Below, one piece after another: positions 7,828 to 16,837 of a stretch of DNA of 64,000 nucleotides. The DNA lies in assembly GCF_017876095.1 (NCBI RefSeq), contig NZ_JAGINM010000022.1, forward strand, positions 1 through 64,000, in the 5' to 3' direction. The position numbers and the translations under genes are program-made. The notes under the pieces are model-generated. The model was given only the letters and a program-made list of their open reading frames with translations. It made no database searches and was not told the DNA's origin. Origin of the DNA: Azospirillum agricola. GTDB taxonomy: Bacteria > Pseudomonadota > Alphaproteobacteria > Azospirillales > Azospirillaceae. Numbering within the stretch: position 1 is the stretch's first letter; every line of letters begins with the position of its first letter.

Positions 7828-9333
7828 ATGAGCAACCAGACCTCCTCGCTGTTCGATCCCCGCCCGCAGTCCGCCGTGAAGCCGACGGCGGAGTACCGCA
7901 CCCCGCCCAACAACGAGGAGGCGGAGCAGGCGCTGCTCGGCGCGATCCTGGTCAACAACAAGGCCTACGAGAAGGTCGGCGAGTTCCTGCGGGCGGAGCA
8001 TTTCTACGACCCGGCGCACCAGCGCATCTTCGCCGCGATCACCAAGATGATCGACCGCGGCCAGATCGCCAACCCGGTGACTCTGAAGTCGCTGTTCGAC
8101 AACGATCCCGAGCTGGCGGTCGAGGGCGGCAGCGCCTATCTGGCCGAGCTGGCGGCCAACGTCGTCACCGTGGTCAACGCCGGCGACTATGGCAAGACCA
8201 TCCACGACCTGTTCATCCGCCGGCAGCTGATCGAGGTCGGCACCGACATGGTGAACGAGGCGTACCGCCACGACCTCGACGTCACCGCGCTCGACCAGAT
8301 CGGCGAGGCCGAGAAGCAGCTGTTCGACCTCGCCTCGACCGGCGACGTGCAGGGCGGCTTCGTCGCCTTCGGCGAGTCGGTCAAGCACGCCATCGCGACG
8401 GCCGAGGTGGCCTTCCGCCGCTCCAGCCACGTCACCGGCGTCACCACCGGCCTGATCGACATCGACCGCAAGCTGGGCGGCCTGCACCCGTCCGATCTGG
8501 TCATCCTCGCCGGACGCCCGTCGATGGGCAAGACGGCGCTGGCCACCAACATCGCCTTCAACGCCGCCCGCGCCCACATGCGCTCAACCGGGCAGGAGGG
8601 CGGGGTCGTCGGCTTCTTCTCGCTGGAAATGTCGGCCGAGCAGCTCGCCACCCGTATCCTCGCCGAGGTGGTCGAGGTGCCCGGCGACAAGATCCGGCGC
8701 GGCGAGATCCGCGACAGCGACTTTCCGAAATTCGTCCAGGCCAGCCAGGATCTGGCGCGCTGCCCCTTCTACGTCGACGACACCCCGGCGCTCTCGGTCT
8801 CGGCCGTGCGCACCCGCTGCCGCCGGCTGAAGCGCACCTCGGGCCTGAACATGGTGGTGGTCGACTATCTCCAGCTGCTGCGCGGCTCGTCGGCGCGCGG
8901 CTCGGAGAACCGGGTGCAGGAAATCTCCGAGATCACGCGCGGCCTGAAGGCCATCGCCAAGGAGCTGGAGGTCCCGGTCATCGCGCTGTCGCAGCTGAGC
9001 CGCGCGGTCGAGCTGCGCGAGGACAAGCGCCCCCAGCTCGCCGACCTGCGCGAATCCGGCTCCATCGAGCAGGACGCCGACGTCGTGATGTTCGTTTTCC
9101 GCGAACAGTATTATCTTGAGCGCGCCGAGCCCTCGCGCCGGCCCGACGAGAGCGACGACAAGTTCAACGACCGCTACCAGCGCTGGCAGCAGCGCCTCGG
9201 CGAGGTGCACAACACCGCCGAGGTCATCATCGCCAAGCAGCGCCACGGTCCGATCGGCACCGTCCGTCTCTACTTCGACGGCCAGTTCACCAAGTTCGGC
9301 GACCTCGACCAACGCCACCAGGACGACGAGTGA
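7828..9333 (+). CDS. dnaB: Replicative DNA helicase DnaB
   Basis: The 501-residue replicative helicase unwinds DNA ahead of the replisome as a hexamer on the lagging strand. The N-terminal primase-binding domain (about 25-130) is followed by a linker and the RecA-like ATPase with Walker A GRPSMGKT at 229-236 and Walker B in VVVDYLQLL. ATG 7828 gives the usual MSN start. The frame extends to a TTG at 7756, but that would place the DnaA boxes against the coding start and is unlikely. There is no clear Shine-Dalgarno sequence, and TACAGT 8 bp ahead could be a -10 of a short-leader transcript. The 3' end touches alr (TGA inside GAGTGAGC). Confidence 0.97.
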   Translation: MSNQTSSLFDPRPQSAVKPTAEYRTPPNNEEAEQALLGAILVNNKAYEKVGEFLRAEHFYDPAHQRIFAAITKMIDRGQIANPVTLKSLFDNDPELAVEGGSAYLAELAANVVTVVNAGDYGKTIHDLFIRRQLIEVGTDMVNEAYRHDLDVTALDQIGEAEKQLFDLASTGDVQGGFVAFGESVKHAIATAEVAFRRSSHVTGVTTGLIDIDRKLGGLHPSDLVILAGRPSMGKTALATNIAFNAARAHMRSTGQEGGVVGFFSLEMSAEQLATRILAEVVEVPGDKIRRGEIRDSDFPKFVQASQDLARCPFYVDDTPALSVSAVRTRCRRLKRTSGLNMVVVDYLQLLRGSSARGSENRVQEISEITRGLKAIAKELEVPVIALSQLSRAVELREDKRPQLADLRESGSIEQDADVVMFVFREQYYLERAEPSRRPDESDDKFNDRYQRWQQRLGEVHNTAEVIIAKQRHGPIGTVRLYFDGQFTKFGDLDQRHQDDE

Positions 9334-9341
9334 GCAGGACG

Positions 9342-10454
9342 ATGACGGATCCCCTGCGGCAGGCCGCCGCCATTCTCACCGTGGATCTTGGCGCCGTCGT
9401 CGCCAACTGGACCCAGCTGCGCGACCGCGTGGCGCCCGCCGAGTGCGCCGCCGTGGTCAAGGCCGACGCCTACGGGCTCGGCGTCGCCCGCGTCGTGCCG
9501 GCGCTGCGCGACGCCGGCTGCCGGACCTTCGTCGTCGCCCAGTTCGAGGAGGCGCTGGCGGTCCGCGCCGCGCTGGGGCCGCAATCGGACGCGCGGGTGC
9601 TGTCGCTGGGTGGGCTGCCGCAGGGGAGCGAGGCGGAGTTCCTCGCCAACCGCATCCTGCCGGTGCTGAACCATCTGGGCGAGATCGCCGCGTGGCGCGC
9701 CTTCGCCGGCGGCCAGGGGCGGGCGCTGCCGGCGGTCGTCCACATCGACACCGGGATGAACCGGCTCGGCCTCGGCCCCGACGAGCTGGACACGCTGGCC
9801 GGCGACCTCGACCGCTTGCGGGGGGTGGACGTCCAGCTCTGGATGACCCACCTCGCCTGCGCCGACGAGTTCGAGTCGCCGATGTCGGCCCAGCAGCATC
9901 TGCGCTTCCAGGACGCGCTGGCCCGGCTGCCCAGGGCGCCGGCCAGCTTCGCCAACTCGTCGGGCGTCTTCCACGGCCCGGCCTTCCATTTCGACCTCGC
10001 GCGGCCGGGCTGCGCGCTCTATGGGGTGAACCCGACGCCGCACCGCGCCAACCCGATGGCCGGCACGGTGCGGCTCGACGCCCGCGTGCTTCAGCTGCGC
10101 AGCGTTGACAGCCCTATGACCGTTGGCTACGGTGCCGCCCACCGCGTGGAAGGGGCTGCCAAGATTGCGACCATCGCCGTGGGATACGCCGACGGATACC
10201 TGCGCTCGCTCAGCGGGCGCGGTCATGTGCATGTCGATGGCGTGCCGGCCCCGATCGTCGGGCGCATTTCCATGGATCTGATCACGGTGGACGTCAGCGG
10301 GCTGCCCGACGGCGCGGTCCGCCCCGGCGGGCTGGTCGAGCTGATCGGCCCCAACCGCCCGGTCGACACCGTCGCGGCGGAGGCCGGGACCATCGGCTAC
10401 GAGGTGCTGACCTCGCTCGGCCGCCGCTATCACCGGGTGTACGCCGCTCCATGA
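9342..10454 (+). CDS. alr: Alanine racemase
   Basis: A PLP enzyme interconverting L- and D-alanine for peptidoglycan. It has 370 residues from ATG 9342, which has AGGA 5 bp ahead; GTG 9330, overlapping the dnaB stop, is the alternative. The PLP lysine is Lys40 in VVKADAYGLG, and the second catalytic base is Tyr263 in VGYGAAHR, both as in the family. The N-terminal barrel and C-terminal beta domain are complete. It belongs to a tightly packed run with dnaB before and an overlapping 26-codon ORF plus mlaE after, so it is probably co-transcribed with lipid-transport genes. Confidence 0.96.
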   Translation: MTDPLRQAAAILTVDLGAVVANWTQLRDRVAPAECAAVVKADAYGLGVARVVPALRDAGCRTFVVAQFEEALAVRAALGPQSDARVLSLGGLPQGSEAEFLANRILPVLNHLGEIAAWRAFAGGQGRALPAVVHIDTGMNRLGLGPDELDTLAGDLDRLRGVDVQLWMTHLACADEFESPMSAQQHLRFQDALARLPRAPASFANSSGVFHGPAFHFDLARPGCALYGVNPTPHRANPMAGTVRLDARVLQLRSVDSPMTVGYGAAHRVEGAAKIATIAVGYADGYLRSLSGRGHVHVDGVPAPIVGRISMDLITVDVSGLPDGAVRPGGLVELIGPNRPVDTVAAEAGTIGYEVLTSLGRRYHRVYAAP

Positions 10455-10531
10455 CCATCCGTGCCGTGCAGGCGGTCGCCGGGACGACCATGCCCATCAT
10501 GACCACCACGACAACGATCCGGGCCTTCTGA
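10451..10531 (+). CDS. Possible 26-codon coupling ORF between alr and mlaE
   Basis: An ATG inside the alr stop (ATGA, 10451-10454) opens a 26-residue frame that ends in TGATG, where its stop overlaps the mlaE start by one base. The peptide is threonine- and methionine-rich (MTIRAVQAVAG...MTTTTTIRAF) and resembles no known domain. Its exact fit into the gap suggests it carries ribosomes from alr to mlaE, which has no clear ribosome-binding site of its own. Chance cannot be excluded. Confidence 0.35.
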   Translation: MTIRAVQAVAGTTMPIMTTTTTIRAF

Positions 10532-11307
10532 TGGGTTTCCTCGCCGCCACCGGCCGGGCCTTCCTGGTCTTCCTGGAAGCCACCGGCCGCCTCGCCATGT
10601 TCACCGGATCGGCCCTGTCGCACTGCGTGCGCCCGCCCTTCTACCCGCGCCAGATCCTGCGGCAGATGATCGACATCGGCTACTACTCGCTGCCGGTGGT
10701 CGGGCTGACCGCGCTGTTCACCGGCATGGTGCTGGCGTTGCAGAGCTACAGCGGCTTCTCCCGCTTCCAGGCGGAGGGCGCCATCGCCACCGTCGTCGTG
10801 CTGTCGGTGACGCGCGAGCTGGGGCCGGTGCTGGCCGGGCTGATGGTGGCGGGCCGCATCGGCGCCGCCATGGCGGCGGAGATCGGCACCATGCGGGTGA
10901 CCGAGCAGATCGACGCGCTGTCCACCCTGTCGACCAACCCGTTCAAGTATCTGGTTGCGCCGCGCCTGCTGGCCGGGCTGACGATGCTGCCGATCCTGGT
11001 GGTCGTCGCCGACATCATCGGCGTCTTCGGCGGCTTCCTGGTCGGCGTCTACCGGCTGGACTTCAACGCCAGCAGCTACATCAACCGCACCTGGGAGTTC
11101 CTCCAGCCGATCGACGTCATCTCCGGCCTCGTCAAGGCGGCGGTGTTCGGATTCCTGATCGCGCTGATGGGCTGCTACCACGGCTACCATTCCAAGGGCG
11201 GCGCCCAGGGCGTCGGCGCCGCGACCACCAACGCGGTGGTGTCGGCCTCGATCCTGATCCTGGTGTGGAACTACCTGATCACCGGCCTCTTCTTCTCGAC
11301 CAAGTGA
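10531..11307 (+). CDS. mlaE: MlaE-family ABC transporter permease
   Basis: The 258-residue inner-membrane permease of a Mla-type ABC system, which moves phospholipids between inner and outer membrane to keep outer-membrane asymmetry. Five or so hydrophobic segments and the family core AGLMVAGRIGAAMAAEIGTM are clear. A short amphipathic N-terminal helix precedes the first span, as in MlaE. It overlaps mlaF by GTGA, so the two form one complex. The periplasmic MCE-domain partner MlaD is not adjacent and must be elsewhere if the system is complete. Confidence 0.92.
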   Translation: MGFLAATGRAFLVFLEATGRLAMFTGSALSHCVRPPFYPRQILRQMIDIGYYSLPVVGLTALFTGMVLALQSYSGFSRFQAEGAIATVVVLSVTRELGPVLAGLMVAGRIGAAMAAEIGTMRVTEQIDALSTLSTNPFKYLVAPRLLAGLTMLPILVVVADIIGVFGGFLVGVYRLDFNASSYINRTWEFLQPIDVISGLVKAAVFGFLIALMGCYHGYHSKGGAQGVGAATTNAVVSASILILVWNYLITGLFFSTK

Positions 11308-12104
11308 GCGCGACCGCCATGCCCCTGCCAACGATTGCGCCGAAGATTGCCCTCAGCGGCGTCCACAAGAGCTTCGGCTCCAAGCGGGTGCTGAACGGCG
11401 TCGATCTGGAGGTCGGCAAGGGCGAGTCGCTGGTCGTCATCGGCGGCTCGGGCACCGGCAAGTCGGTGATGCTGAAATCCATCCTCGGCCTGCTCCAGCC
11501 GGACAGCGGCTCGATCCGCGTCGACGGCGAGGAGACGACGAGGCTGCGCCCGCGCGAGCGGGAGAAGCTGCTGCACAAGTTCGGCATGCTGTTCCAGGGC
11601 GCCGCCCTGTTCGACAGCCTGACCGTGTGGGAGAACGTCGCCTTCGGCCTGATCCAGGGCGAGCACATGCCGCGCGCCCAGGCCAAGGAGATCGCCATCG
11701 CCAAGCTCGGCGCCGTCGGCCTGACCCCCGACGTGGCCGAGCTGTCGCCGTCGGAGCTGTCGGGCGGCATGCAGAAGCGCGTCGGCCTTGCCCGCGCCAT
11801 CGCCGACGAGCCGGAGATCATCTTCTTCGACGAGCCGACGACCGGCCTCGACCCGATCATGGCCGACGTCATCAACGAACTGATCGTCCAGTGCGTGAAG
11901 GATCTGGGGGCGACCGCCGTCACCATCACCCACGACATGGCGTCGGCCCGCAAGATCGCCGACCGTGTCGCCATGATCTACCAGGGCCGCATCATCTGGA
12001 CCGGCCACGCCCGCGACATCGACCAGTCCGGCAACGCCCATGTCGACCAGTTCGTGCATGGCCGGGCCGAGGGGCCGATCAAGATGCAGATCCGCGCGCT
12101 CTGA
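11304..12104 (+). CDS. mlaF: MlaF-type ABC transporter ATP-binding protein
   Basis: The 266-residue ATPase subunit partnering MlaE in phospholipid transport. Walker A GGSGTGKS is at 47-54, the ABC signature LSGGM at 152-156, Walker B with DEPTTGLDP at 176-184 and the H-loop in THDMASA further on. GTG 11304 overlaps the mlaE stop by 4 nt (GTGA), implying translational coupling; ATG 11319 is the alternative. The C-terminal extension after the H-loop is typical for MlaF. No MlaD, MlaC or MlaB gene follows; the next gene is a DNA glycosylase. Confidence 0.92.
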   Translation: MSATAMPLPTIAPKIALSGVHKSFGSKRVLNGVDLEVGKGESLVVIGGSGTGKSVMLKSILGLLQPDSGSIRVDGEETTRLRPREREKLLHKFGMLFQGAALFDSLTVWENVAFGLIQGEHMPRAQAKEIAIAKLGAVGLTPDVAELSPSELSGGMQKRVGLARAIADEPEIIFFDEPTTGLDPIMADVINELIVQCVKDLGATAVTITHDMASARKIADRVAMIYQGRIIWTGHARDIDQSGNAHVDQFVHGRAEGPIKMQIRAL

Positions 12105-12281
12105 CCTTCCCGCCCTGACCGCCGTCATCGGGGGGGCGGACAGGGGAACGGAGACGGCGGTCCGGCAGGCTTTTTCCGGGAACGAAACGGGCGGCGGGGG
12201 CGTTGTTCCTCGGCCGCCCTCCCGCCCCGGAGTCCCGCCCTGAATCCCGACGCCGCCCTCGCTTCCTTCGACATCGACGAG

Positions 12282-12917
12282 GTGTTCCGGCGCCTGCGGA
12301 TCGCGCTGGCCGGGCGGCCCAAGGCGGCCATGTTCGAGCTGCGCGACCGAGGCTACCGCTCCCCCTTCGAGCAGCTCGTGGCCAGCCTGATCTCCGCCCG
12401 CACGCGCGACGAGACAACGCTGGCGGTCAGCGAGCGGCTTTTCGCCGAGGCCCGCACCCCCGCCGCGATGGCCGCCCTGCCGGAGGAACGGCTGGTGGCG
12501 CTGCTGAACGGCGCCACCTTTCCCGAGCCGAAGGCGCGCGACATCCTGGCGCTGTCCCGCCGCATCCTGGCCGAGCATGGCGGGGCCGTGCCCGACACGC
12601 CCGACGCTCTGATGGCCTTCCACGGAGTCGGCCCGAAGATCGCGGCGCTGACGCTGGCGGTCGGCTTCGGCATCCCGGCTCTGGCGGTCGACATCCATGT
12701 CCACCGCGTCACCAACCGCTGGGGCTATGTCGCCACCCGCACTCCCGAGCGCACGATGGCGGCCCTGCTGGCGGTTTTGCCGCGCCATTACTGGGTGGAG
12801 ATCAACGAGCGGCTGGTTCCCTTCGGGAAATGGGTCTGCACCGGCGAGCGGCCGCGCTGTTCGGCTTGCCCGCTGCTGTCGATGTGCGCGCGGGTCGGCG
12901 TCACCCAGAGCCGCTAG
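12282..12917 (+). CDS. Endonuclease III-type DNA glycosylase/AP lyase
   Basis: A 211-residue base-excision repair enzyme of the Nth/MutY superfamily. The helix-hairpin-helix GVGPK contains Lys119, the catalytic Schiff-base lysine, and Asp137 in VDIHVHR is the second catalytic residue. A [4Fe-4S] cluster loop with Cys186, 193, 196 and 202 has the exact C-x6-C-x2-C-x5-C spacing of endonuclease III. The N-terminus is a little short and the frame continues upstream to a CTG at 12240 with coding-like residues (NPDAALASFDIDE), so the true start may lie there. It is not identical in layout to classic Nth, so the lesion range is uncertain. Confidence 0.88.
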   Translation: MFRRLRIALAGRPKAAMFELRDRGYRSPFEQLVASLISARTRDETTLAVSERLFAEARTPAAMAALPEERLVALLNGATFPEPKARDILALSRRILAEHGGAVPDTPDALMAFHGVGPKIAALTLAVGFGIPALAVDIHVHRVTNRWGYVATRTPERTMAALLAVLPRHYWVEINERLVPFGKWVCTGERPRCSACPLLSMCARVGVTQSR

Positions 12918-13648
12918 GGCGCGGCTTTCAAGGACAGCCGTCCGTTCCGGTGTGCCGTCCGTTCCGGTGTGACGGCGCGGGAGAGGCGGGCGCTGTCCGG
13001 CCCTTCCTCGTTCGATCCTTTGGACGATCCGGCGTTCCGCATTACCCCTTTTGCCCCGCGCCGGATGTGTTGGGGGTAGCGGCAACACGAAAAGGCCGGG
13101 CCGGCCCTGCTTCCTCTGTCTCTTCTTTCCCGCGATTTCGGAGAATTCTGTATTGGCGGCGTATTTCTTTGCCCATGCGAACAGGTGCGCGGCCTCTTCG
13201 CCTTCTCCCCGGCCCTTCTTTGAAGGCCGGGGCCTGCGACGACTGGAGATGGCCGTCGCACACCTTTGAATGCATTTTCATAAAATGCATTCAATTGCAG
13301 GGCCGTTGTGATCTTACAATTTCAGGGTCGGCGGCCTATCACCATCGATAGGTTTATTTCAAAATCCGATCTGGCCACCATCGCCTCACCGACATCAAGC
13401 GCCGGGCAGGCCGAGGGCAGTCCACCGACGAGCGCTCCTGTTTCCTTGATGCCGGGCTCCTGTTTCCACGGGATTGTCGGAGAGTTGCGATGACTGTGGT
13501 CTCCTATCCTGGCCGGCCCCTTTTTCCGATCCGCAAAATCGCGACGGAGCGGCCCGCAGGCGGCGGCGCATCGACCGGGTGAAGGCCCATCCACAGGCAG
13601 CGGCTCCAGCACCCACACCCCCGCCACTTCCCGAACCCAGGACGTCCG
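12918..13648. other. Long non-coding stretch with operator-like palindromes
   Basis: This 731-bp region has no convincing gene. It contains a 17-bp tandem repeat (12937-12953 and 12954-12970), a perfect AT-rich 29-bp palindrome (13266-13294) and a second inverted repeat CCTATC-N6-GATAGG at 13335-13352. The part around 13260-13370 is clearly richer in A+T than its surroundings. It may hold a small RNA, a promoter for the CpaE-like gene, or a regulator binding site. Confidence 0.45.
13266..13294. promoter_or_regulatory. Perfect 13-bp-arm palindrome, likely operator
   Basis: Arms TTGAATGCATTTT (13266-13278) and AAAATGCATTCAA (13282-13294) are exact complements separated by CAT. Such a long AT-rich perfect dyad in 70% G+C DNA suggests a dimeric regulator site; each arm itself contains the palindrome ATGCAT. 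It is 355 bp ahead of the CpaE-like gene. There is no T-run after it, so a terminator is less likely. Confidence 0.5.
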
Positions 13649-14506
13649 ATGAATCTTCTCGATCCCATCCTGGGCGGGCCGACGGCGCGTTCCGACGCCG
13701 CCTCCCGCACGCCCGTCCGCCGTCCGTTTGCCCCCCGCCCGCTCGCCGATGCCGCCGATCCGGCCAGCCCGGCCGGGGATGGGCGGACCCGGCCGGGCAA
13801 GCTGATCGCCGTCGTCGGCGCGCGCGGCGGGGTGGGGGCGACCACGGTCGCCGTCCATCTGGCCGCCTGGCTGTCGGAGGCGCGCGGGCGCACCGCGCTG
13901 GTCGATCTCGACTTGCAGGGCGGCACCGTCGCCCTGGCGCTGCGCCTCAAGCCGGGCCCCATGCCGCGCGAGGCGGTGGAGGCCCCCGACCGCGTCGACG
14001 ACCTGTTCATGGAGCGGGCGACGGTCGCCGCCTCGGAACGGCTGGCGGTTCTGGCCGCCGAGGAGCCGATCAAGGACGCCGTCGAGGTCGGCGGTCCGGC
14101 CGTGCAGGCGCTTCTGGACCGTCTGCAACTCCGCCACGACTACGCCGTCGTCGATGTCGGCCGTCCGCAGGGGCGGGCCGCCCGCGCCGTTCTGGAGGCG
14201 GCGTCGCTCCGCGTGCTGGTCGGCGACGCCAGCCGGCCGAGCCTGCGCGATCTGGTGCGGCTGCGCGCCGCCGCGCCGTCGAGGCCGGGGGCGCGGGTGA
14301 TGACCGTGCTCAACCGGCTGGGAGCGCCCGGCGAACTGGCGATGGCCGATCTGGTGCGGACCCTGGGGGAACCGCCCAGCCACTGTCTGCCCTACCGGCC
14401 GGTTCCGCTGGCGGTGGCCGCCGGCATCGGCGAGCCGGTCTTCCGCCACTGCCGGCGCTTCCGCGAGGCAATGGCCTGGCTCGGCGCCGACGCCGCCGGC
14501 CGGTGA
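13649..14506 (+). CDS. CpaE/ParA-like ATPase, orphan
   Basis: A 285-residue P-loop protein of the MinD/ParA superfamily. A proline-rich N-terminus (about 1-48) precedes the deviant Walker A GARGGVGATT at 57-66, followed by TALVDLDLQGG and YAVVDVGRP. The signature lysines of ParA (KGGVGKTT) are replaced by Arg and Ala, a pattern seen in CpaE/TadZ proteins that localise Tad pilus machinery. No receiver domain and no cpa/tad genes are nearby, so it is an orphan with unknown partner. The start ATG 13649 follows GGACGTCC and is not strongly supported. Confidence 0.75.
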   Translation: MNLLDPILGGPTARSDAASRTPVRRPFAPRPLADAADPASPAGDGRTRPGKLIAVVGARGGVGATTVAVHLAAWLSEARGRTALVDLDLQGGTVALALRLKPGPMPREAVEAPDRVDDLFMERATVAASERLAVLAAEEPIKDAVEVGGPAVQALLDRLQLRHDYAVVDVGRPQGRAARAVLEAASLRVLVGDASRPSLRDLVRLRAAAPSRPGARVMTVLNRLGAPGELAMADLVRTLGEPPSHCLPYRPVPLAVAAGIGEPVFRHCRRFREAMAWLGADAAGR

Positions 14507-14526
14507 GCCCGCTGCCCGGTCGGCGC

Positions 14527-14730
14527 TCAGACGGTGGAGGACAAGGCGGCCAAGCCGCTCAGCACGACCACGTAGAGCGCCAGGTCGAACAGCGGAGGGT
14601 GCCAGACCCAGCCGTAGAATCCGGCGGCGCGCAGGCCGCGCCGGAGCAGGCCCGAGAGGATCCAGGCCACCACCGCCAGGATCAGCAGGGGCGGCAGGAA
14701 CAGGCCTTGGACGTCGATTTCACCGATCAT
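14527..14730 (-). CDS. DUF1656 (AaeX-like) small membrane protein
   Basis: A 67-residue protein with two hydrophobic spans (about 10-30 and 46-65) and the family motif FxPP...WHPPLFDLALYVV. DUF1656 proteins occur with FUSC-type efflux permeases and HlyD-type adaptors. The start ATG 14730 overlaps the FUSC gene stop (ATGA), so it is translationally coupled as the last gene of this efflux operon. It is the counterpart of aaeX; its biochemical role is unknown. Confidence 0.85.
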   Translation of the reverse strand: MIGEIDVQGLFLPPLLILAVVAWILSGLLRRGLRAAGFYGWVWHPPLFDLALYVVVLSGLAALSSTV

Positions 14731-16826
14731 GCGAGTACACCTTCCGGATGGGCGGGCGCCTGGAGCGCGATGGCGGGGAACAGGCTGCGGCGCAGGCCGG
14801 CGAGCGCCACCACGGCGCGGTCGCGCTCGGGGGACGGCGGCGCGGCGCCGACGCTCGACAGCGCCCCGTCCAGGCTGCCGAGCAGCTCCTCCGGCGGGGG
14901 AGAGGGGTGCCTGGCGGTATCCTTGGTTATCCGGGCGCGGAAATGGCCGGCGATGCCGCCCAGCAGCCGCTCGATCGCCGGGGCCGCCGCGTGGCCGAGC
15001 GCCGGGCGCACCCGCTGGAGCTCGACGACGTTCAGTCCGACCCGCAGGTCGGCCACCGCGTCGATGGCGGCCGGATCCAGGCGCCGGCCGGGCTGGGAGC
15101 CGAGCTGGGCGAAGCGGGCCGACAGCAGGCCGACGCGGTCGAGCATCCGGCTTTCGAAGCCGGTCGCCGCCGACGGCGCGCGCACGGCGGCGAGCGCCGC
15201 GATCTCCCGCCAGCCGGCGTGCAGCAGGCGGCGCGCGCTCCAGGCGGCCCCGACCGAGCGGCACAGGCGGGTCACCTGCAACGCCGCGACGATGCCGACG
15301 ACCTGTCCGCTGCTGCTGTTGAGGAAGGAGGCGAAGTCGGCTGTGTTGGTGTCGAGCAGGCTGAGCGAGCCGGCGACGCCGAACAGCAGCGCCATCGACT
15401 GCCCCATCAGCGCCGGGCGCGGGATGAAGCAGCCCAGCAGCAGGAAGGTCGGGGCGAGGGAGAGCGCCAGCATCGGGAAGCTGTCGGTGGAGGGCAGCAC
15501 CACCAGCAGGTAGAAGGCGCCGATCGGCATCGACAGCAGGGTGAAGACCAGGAACATCCGGATTCCCGGCGCCGGGTCGTCGAAGGAGGCGAAGAAGCAG
15601 CAGAAGATGGCGACCATCATCGCCGCCGCCGACCCCGAGGACCAGCCGGTGGCGATCCAGAAGCCGGAGACCAGGACGATCCCGAGGAAGGCGGCGGCCC
15701 CCGACCACAGCGCCATGCCGCAATCGAGGTGGAAGACCCCGCGCGACCGGCCGCGCGTCAGCGGATCGAGATGCGCCGGCAGGCTGTGGTTCCCCGAGCG
15801 GATGTGCGCCCGCAGTTCCCGGCAGTCGCGGTGGATGCCGACCAGCGTGCGCAGCCGCGTCACCAGGCCGAGCAGGGTGGCGCGGTGCCAGGGCGACGGA
15901 TCGTCCCGATCGTCGCCCAGGACCGGGGCCAGCCGGTCGAGCGCCGCGCGCAGGGCGTCGGCCTGGGCGGGCGTGCCGGAATCGTCGGCGATCCAGCGCC
16001 TGACGTCCTCCAGCACCGACAGCAGGGCGGGAGGCAGACCGCCGCTCCCGTCCCGGTCCCCGGCTTCGCGGAGCGCGGCCAGCCGCTCGCCGACCGCGGC
16101 CAGCACCGGCAGCAGATAGGTCATGCGGTCGGTCAGCGCGCGCACCGACCGCGTCATCCAGCGGACGTCCGAGGTGTCGTAGGGCAGGTGGGCGGACATC
16201 ACGCGCAGCTCGGTGACGTCGCGGGCCAGCTTCTGGCGGTCGGCGGCGCGGGCGGCGTCATCGGCGCCGGACAGCGCGTCGAGCGTCCAGCGCTCCGCGT
16301 CGCACAGCGTGCCGTCCAGCCTGGCGAGCAGCACCGGGCCGATGCCGCGCGGCAGCACGACGCTGTGGATCACCGTGGCGCAGAGGATGCCGAGCAGGAT
16401 TTCCTCGACCCGCGCCAGTCCGGTGTCGAAGATGGTGTCGGGGCTGGTGACGGCCGGGAAGGCGATCAGCCCGGCGGTGTAGCCGGCCAGCATGAACAGA
16501 TAGCTGCGCGGCGTGCGGTCGAGCAGCGAGACGAACAGGCACAGCCCCACCCACAACCCGACCCCGAGCACCATCAGTTCCGGCGCGTCGACCAGGGCGA
16601 CGGTCAGCGCCACCGCGGCGACGCTGCCGAGGATGGTGCCGGCGACGCGGTAGACGGCCTTGGAGCGCACGGCCCCCGACAGCGGGCCGGCGACCACATA
16701 GGCGGTCATCATCGCCCAGAAGGGGCGCGGCAGCCCCATGCCGAGCGCGATGTAGAGCGCCAGCATGGCGGCGGCGAAGGACTTGACCGAGAAGATCATC
16801 TCGGCGGCGTTGGGCGGCTTCGGCAT
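14727..16826 (-). CDS. FUSC-family aromatic acid efflux permease (AaeB-like)
   Basis: A 699-residue inner-membrane protein with two sets of membrane spans (about 12-165 and 365-510), each followed by a soluble helical domain, the FUSC/ArAE layout. Homologues export aromatic acids such as p-hydroxybenzoate together with a HlyD-type adaptor. It lies between the adaptor gene (11 bp upstream) and the DUF1656 gene (overlapping), under a MarR regulator, matching the marR-aaeA-aaeB pattern. Substrate is not visible from sequence; aromatic or phenolic acids are a reasonable guess for a plant-associated organism. Confidence 0.9.
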   Translation of the reverse strand: MPKPPNAAEMIFSVKSFAAAMLALYIALGMGLPRPFWAMMTAYVVAGPLSGAVRSKAVYRVAGTILGSVAAVALTVALVDAPELMVLGVGLWVGLCLFVSLLDRTPRSYLFMLAGYTAGLIAFPAVTSPDTIFDTGLARVEEILLGILCATVIHSVVLPRGIGPVLLARLDGTLCDAERWTLDALSGADDAARAADRQKLARDVTELRVMSAHLPYDTSDVRWMTRSVRALTDRMTYLLPVLAAVGERLAALREAGDRDGSGGLPPALLSVLEDVRRWIADDSGTPAQADALRAALDRLAPVLGDDRDDPSPWHRATLLGLVTRLRTLVGIHRDCRELRAHIRSGNHSLPAHLDPLTRGRSRGVFHLDCGMALWSGAAAFLGIVLVSGFWIATGWSSGSAAAMMVAIFCCFFASFDDPAPGIRMFLVFTLLSMPIGAFYLLVVLPSTDSFPMLALSLAPTFLLLGCFIPRPALMGQSMALLFGVAGSLSLLDTNTADFASFLNSSSGQVVGIVAALQVTRLCRSVGAAWSARRLLHAGWREIAALAAVRAPSAATGFESRMLDRVGLLSARFAQLGSQPGRRLDPAAIDAVADLRVGLNVVELQRVRPALGHAAAPAIERLLGGIAGHFRARITKDTARHPSPPPEELLGSLDGALSSVGAAPPSPERDRAVVALAGLRRSLFPAIALQAPAHPEGVLA

Positions 16827-16837
16827 GACGGGCCCCC

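Noticed and set aside
13308..13493. 60-residue ORF in the gene-free stretch before the CpaE-like gene
   Set aside because: No ribosome site, no recognisable pattern, and it overlaps the second inverted repeat.
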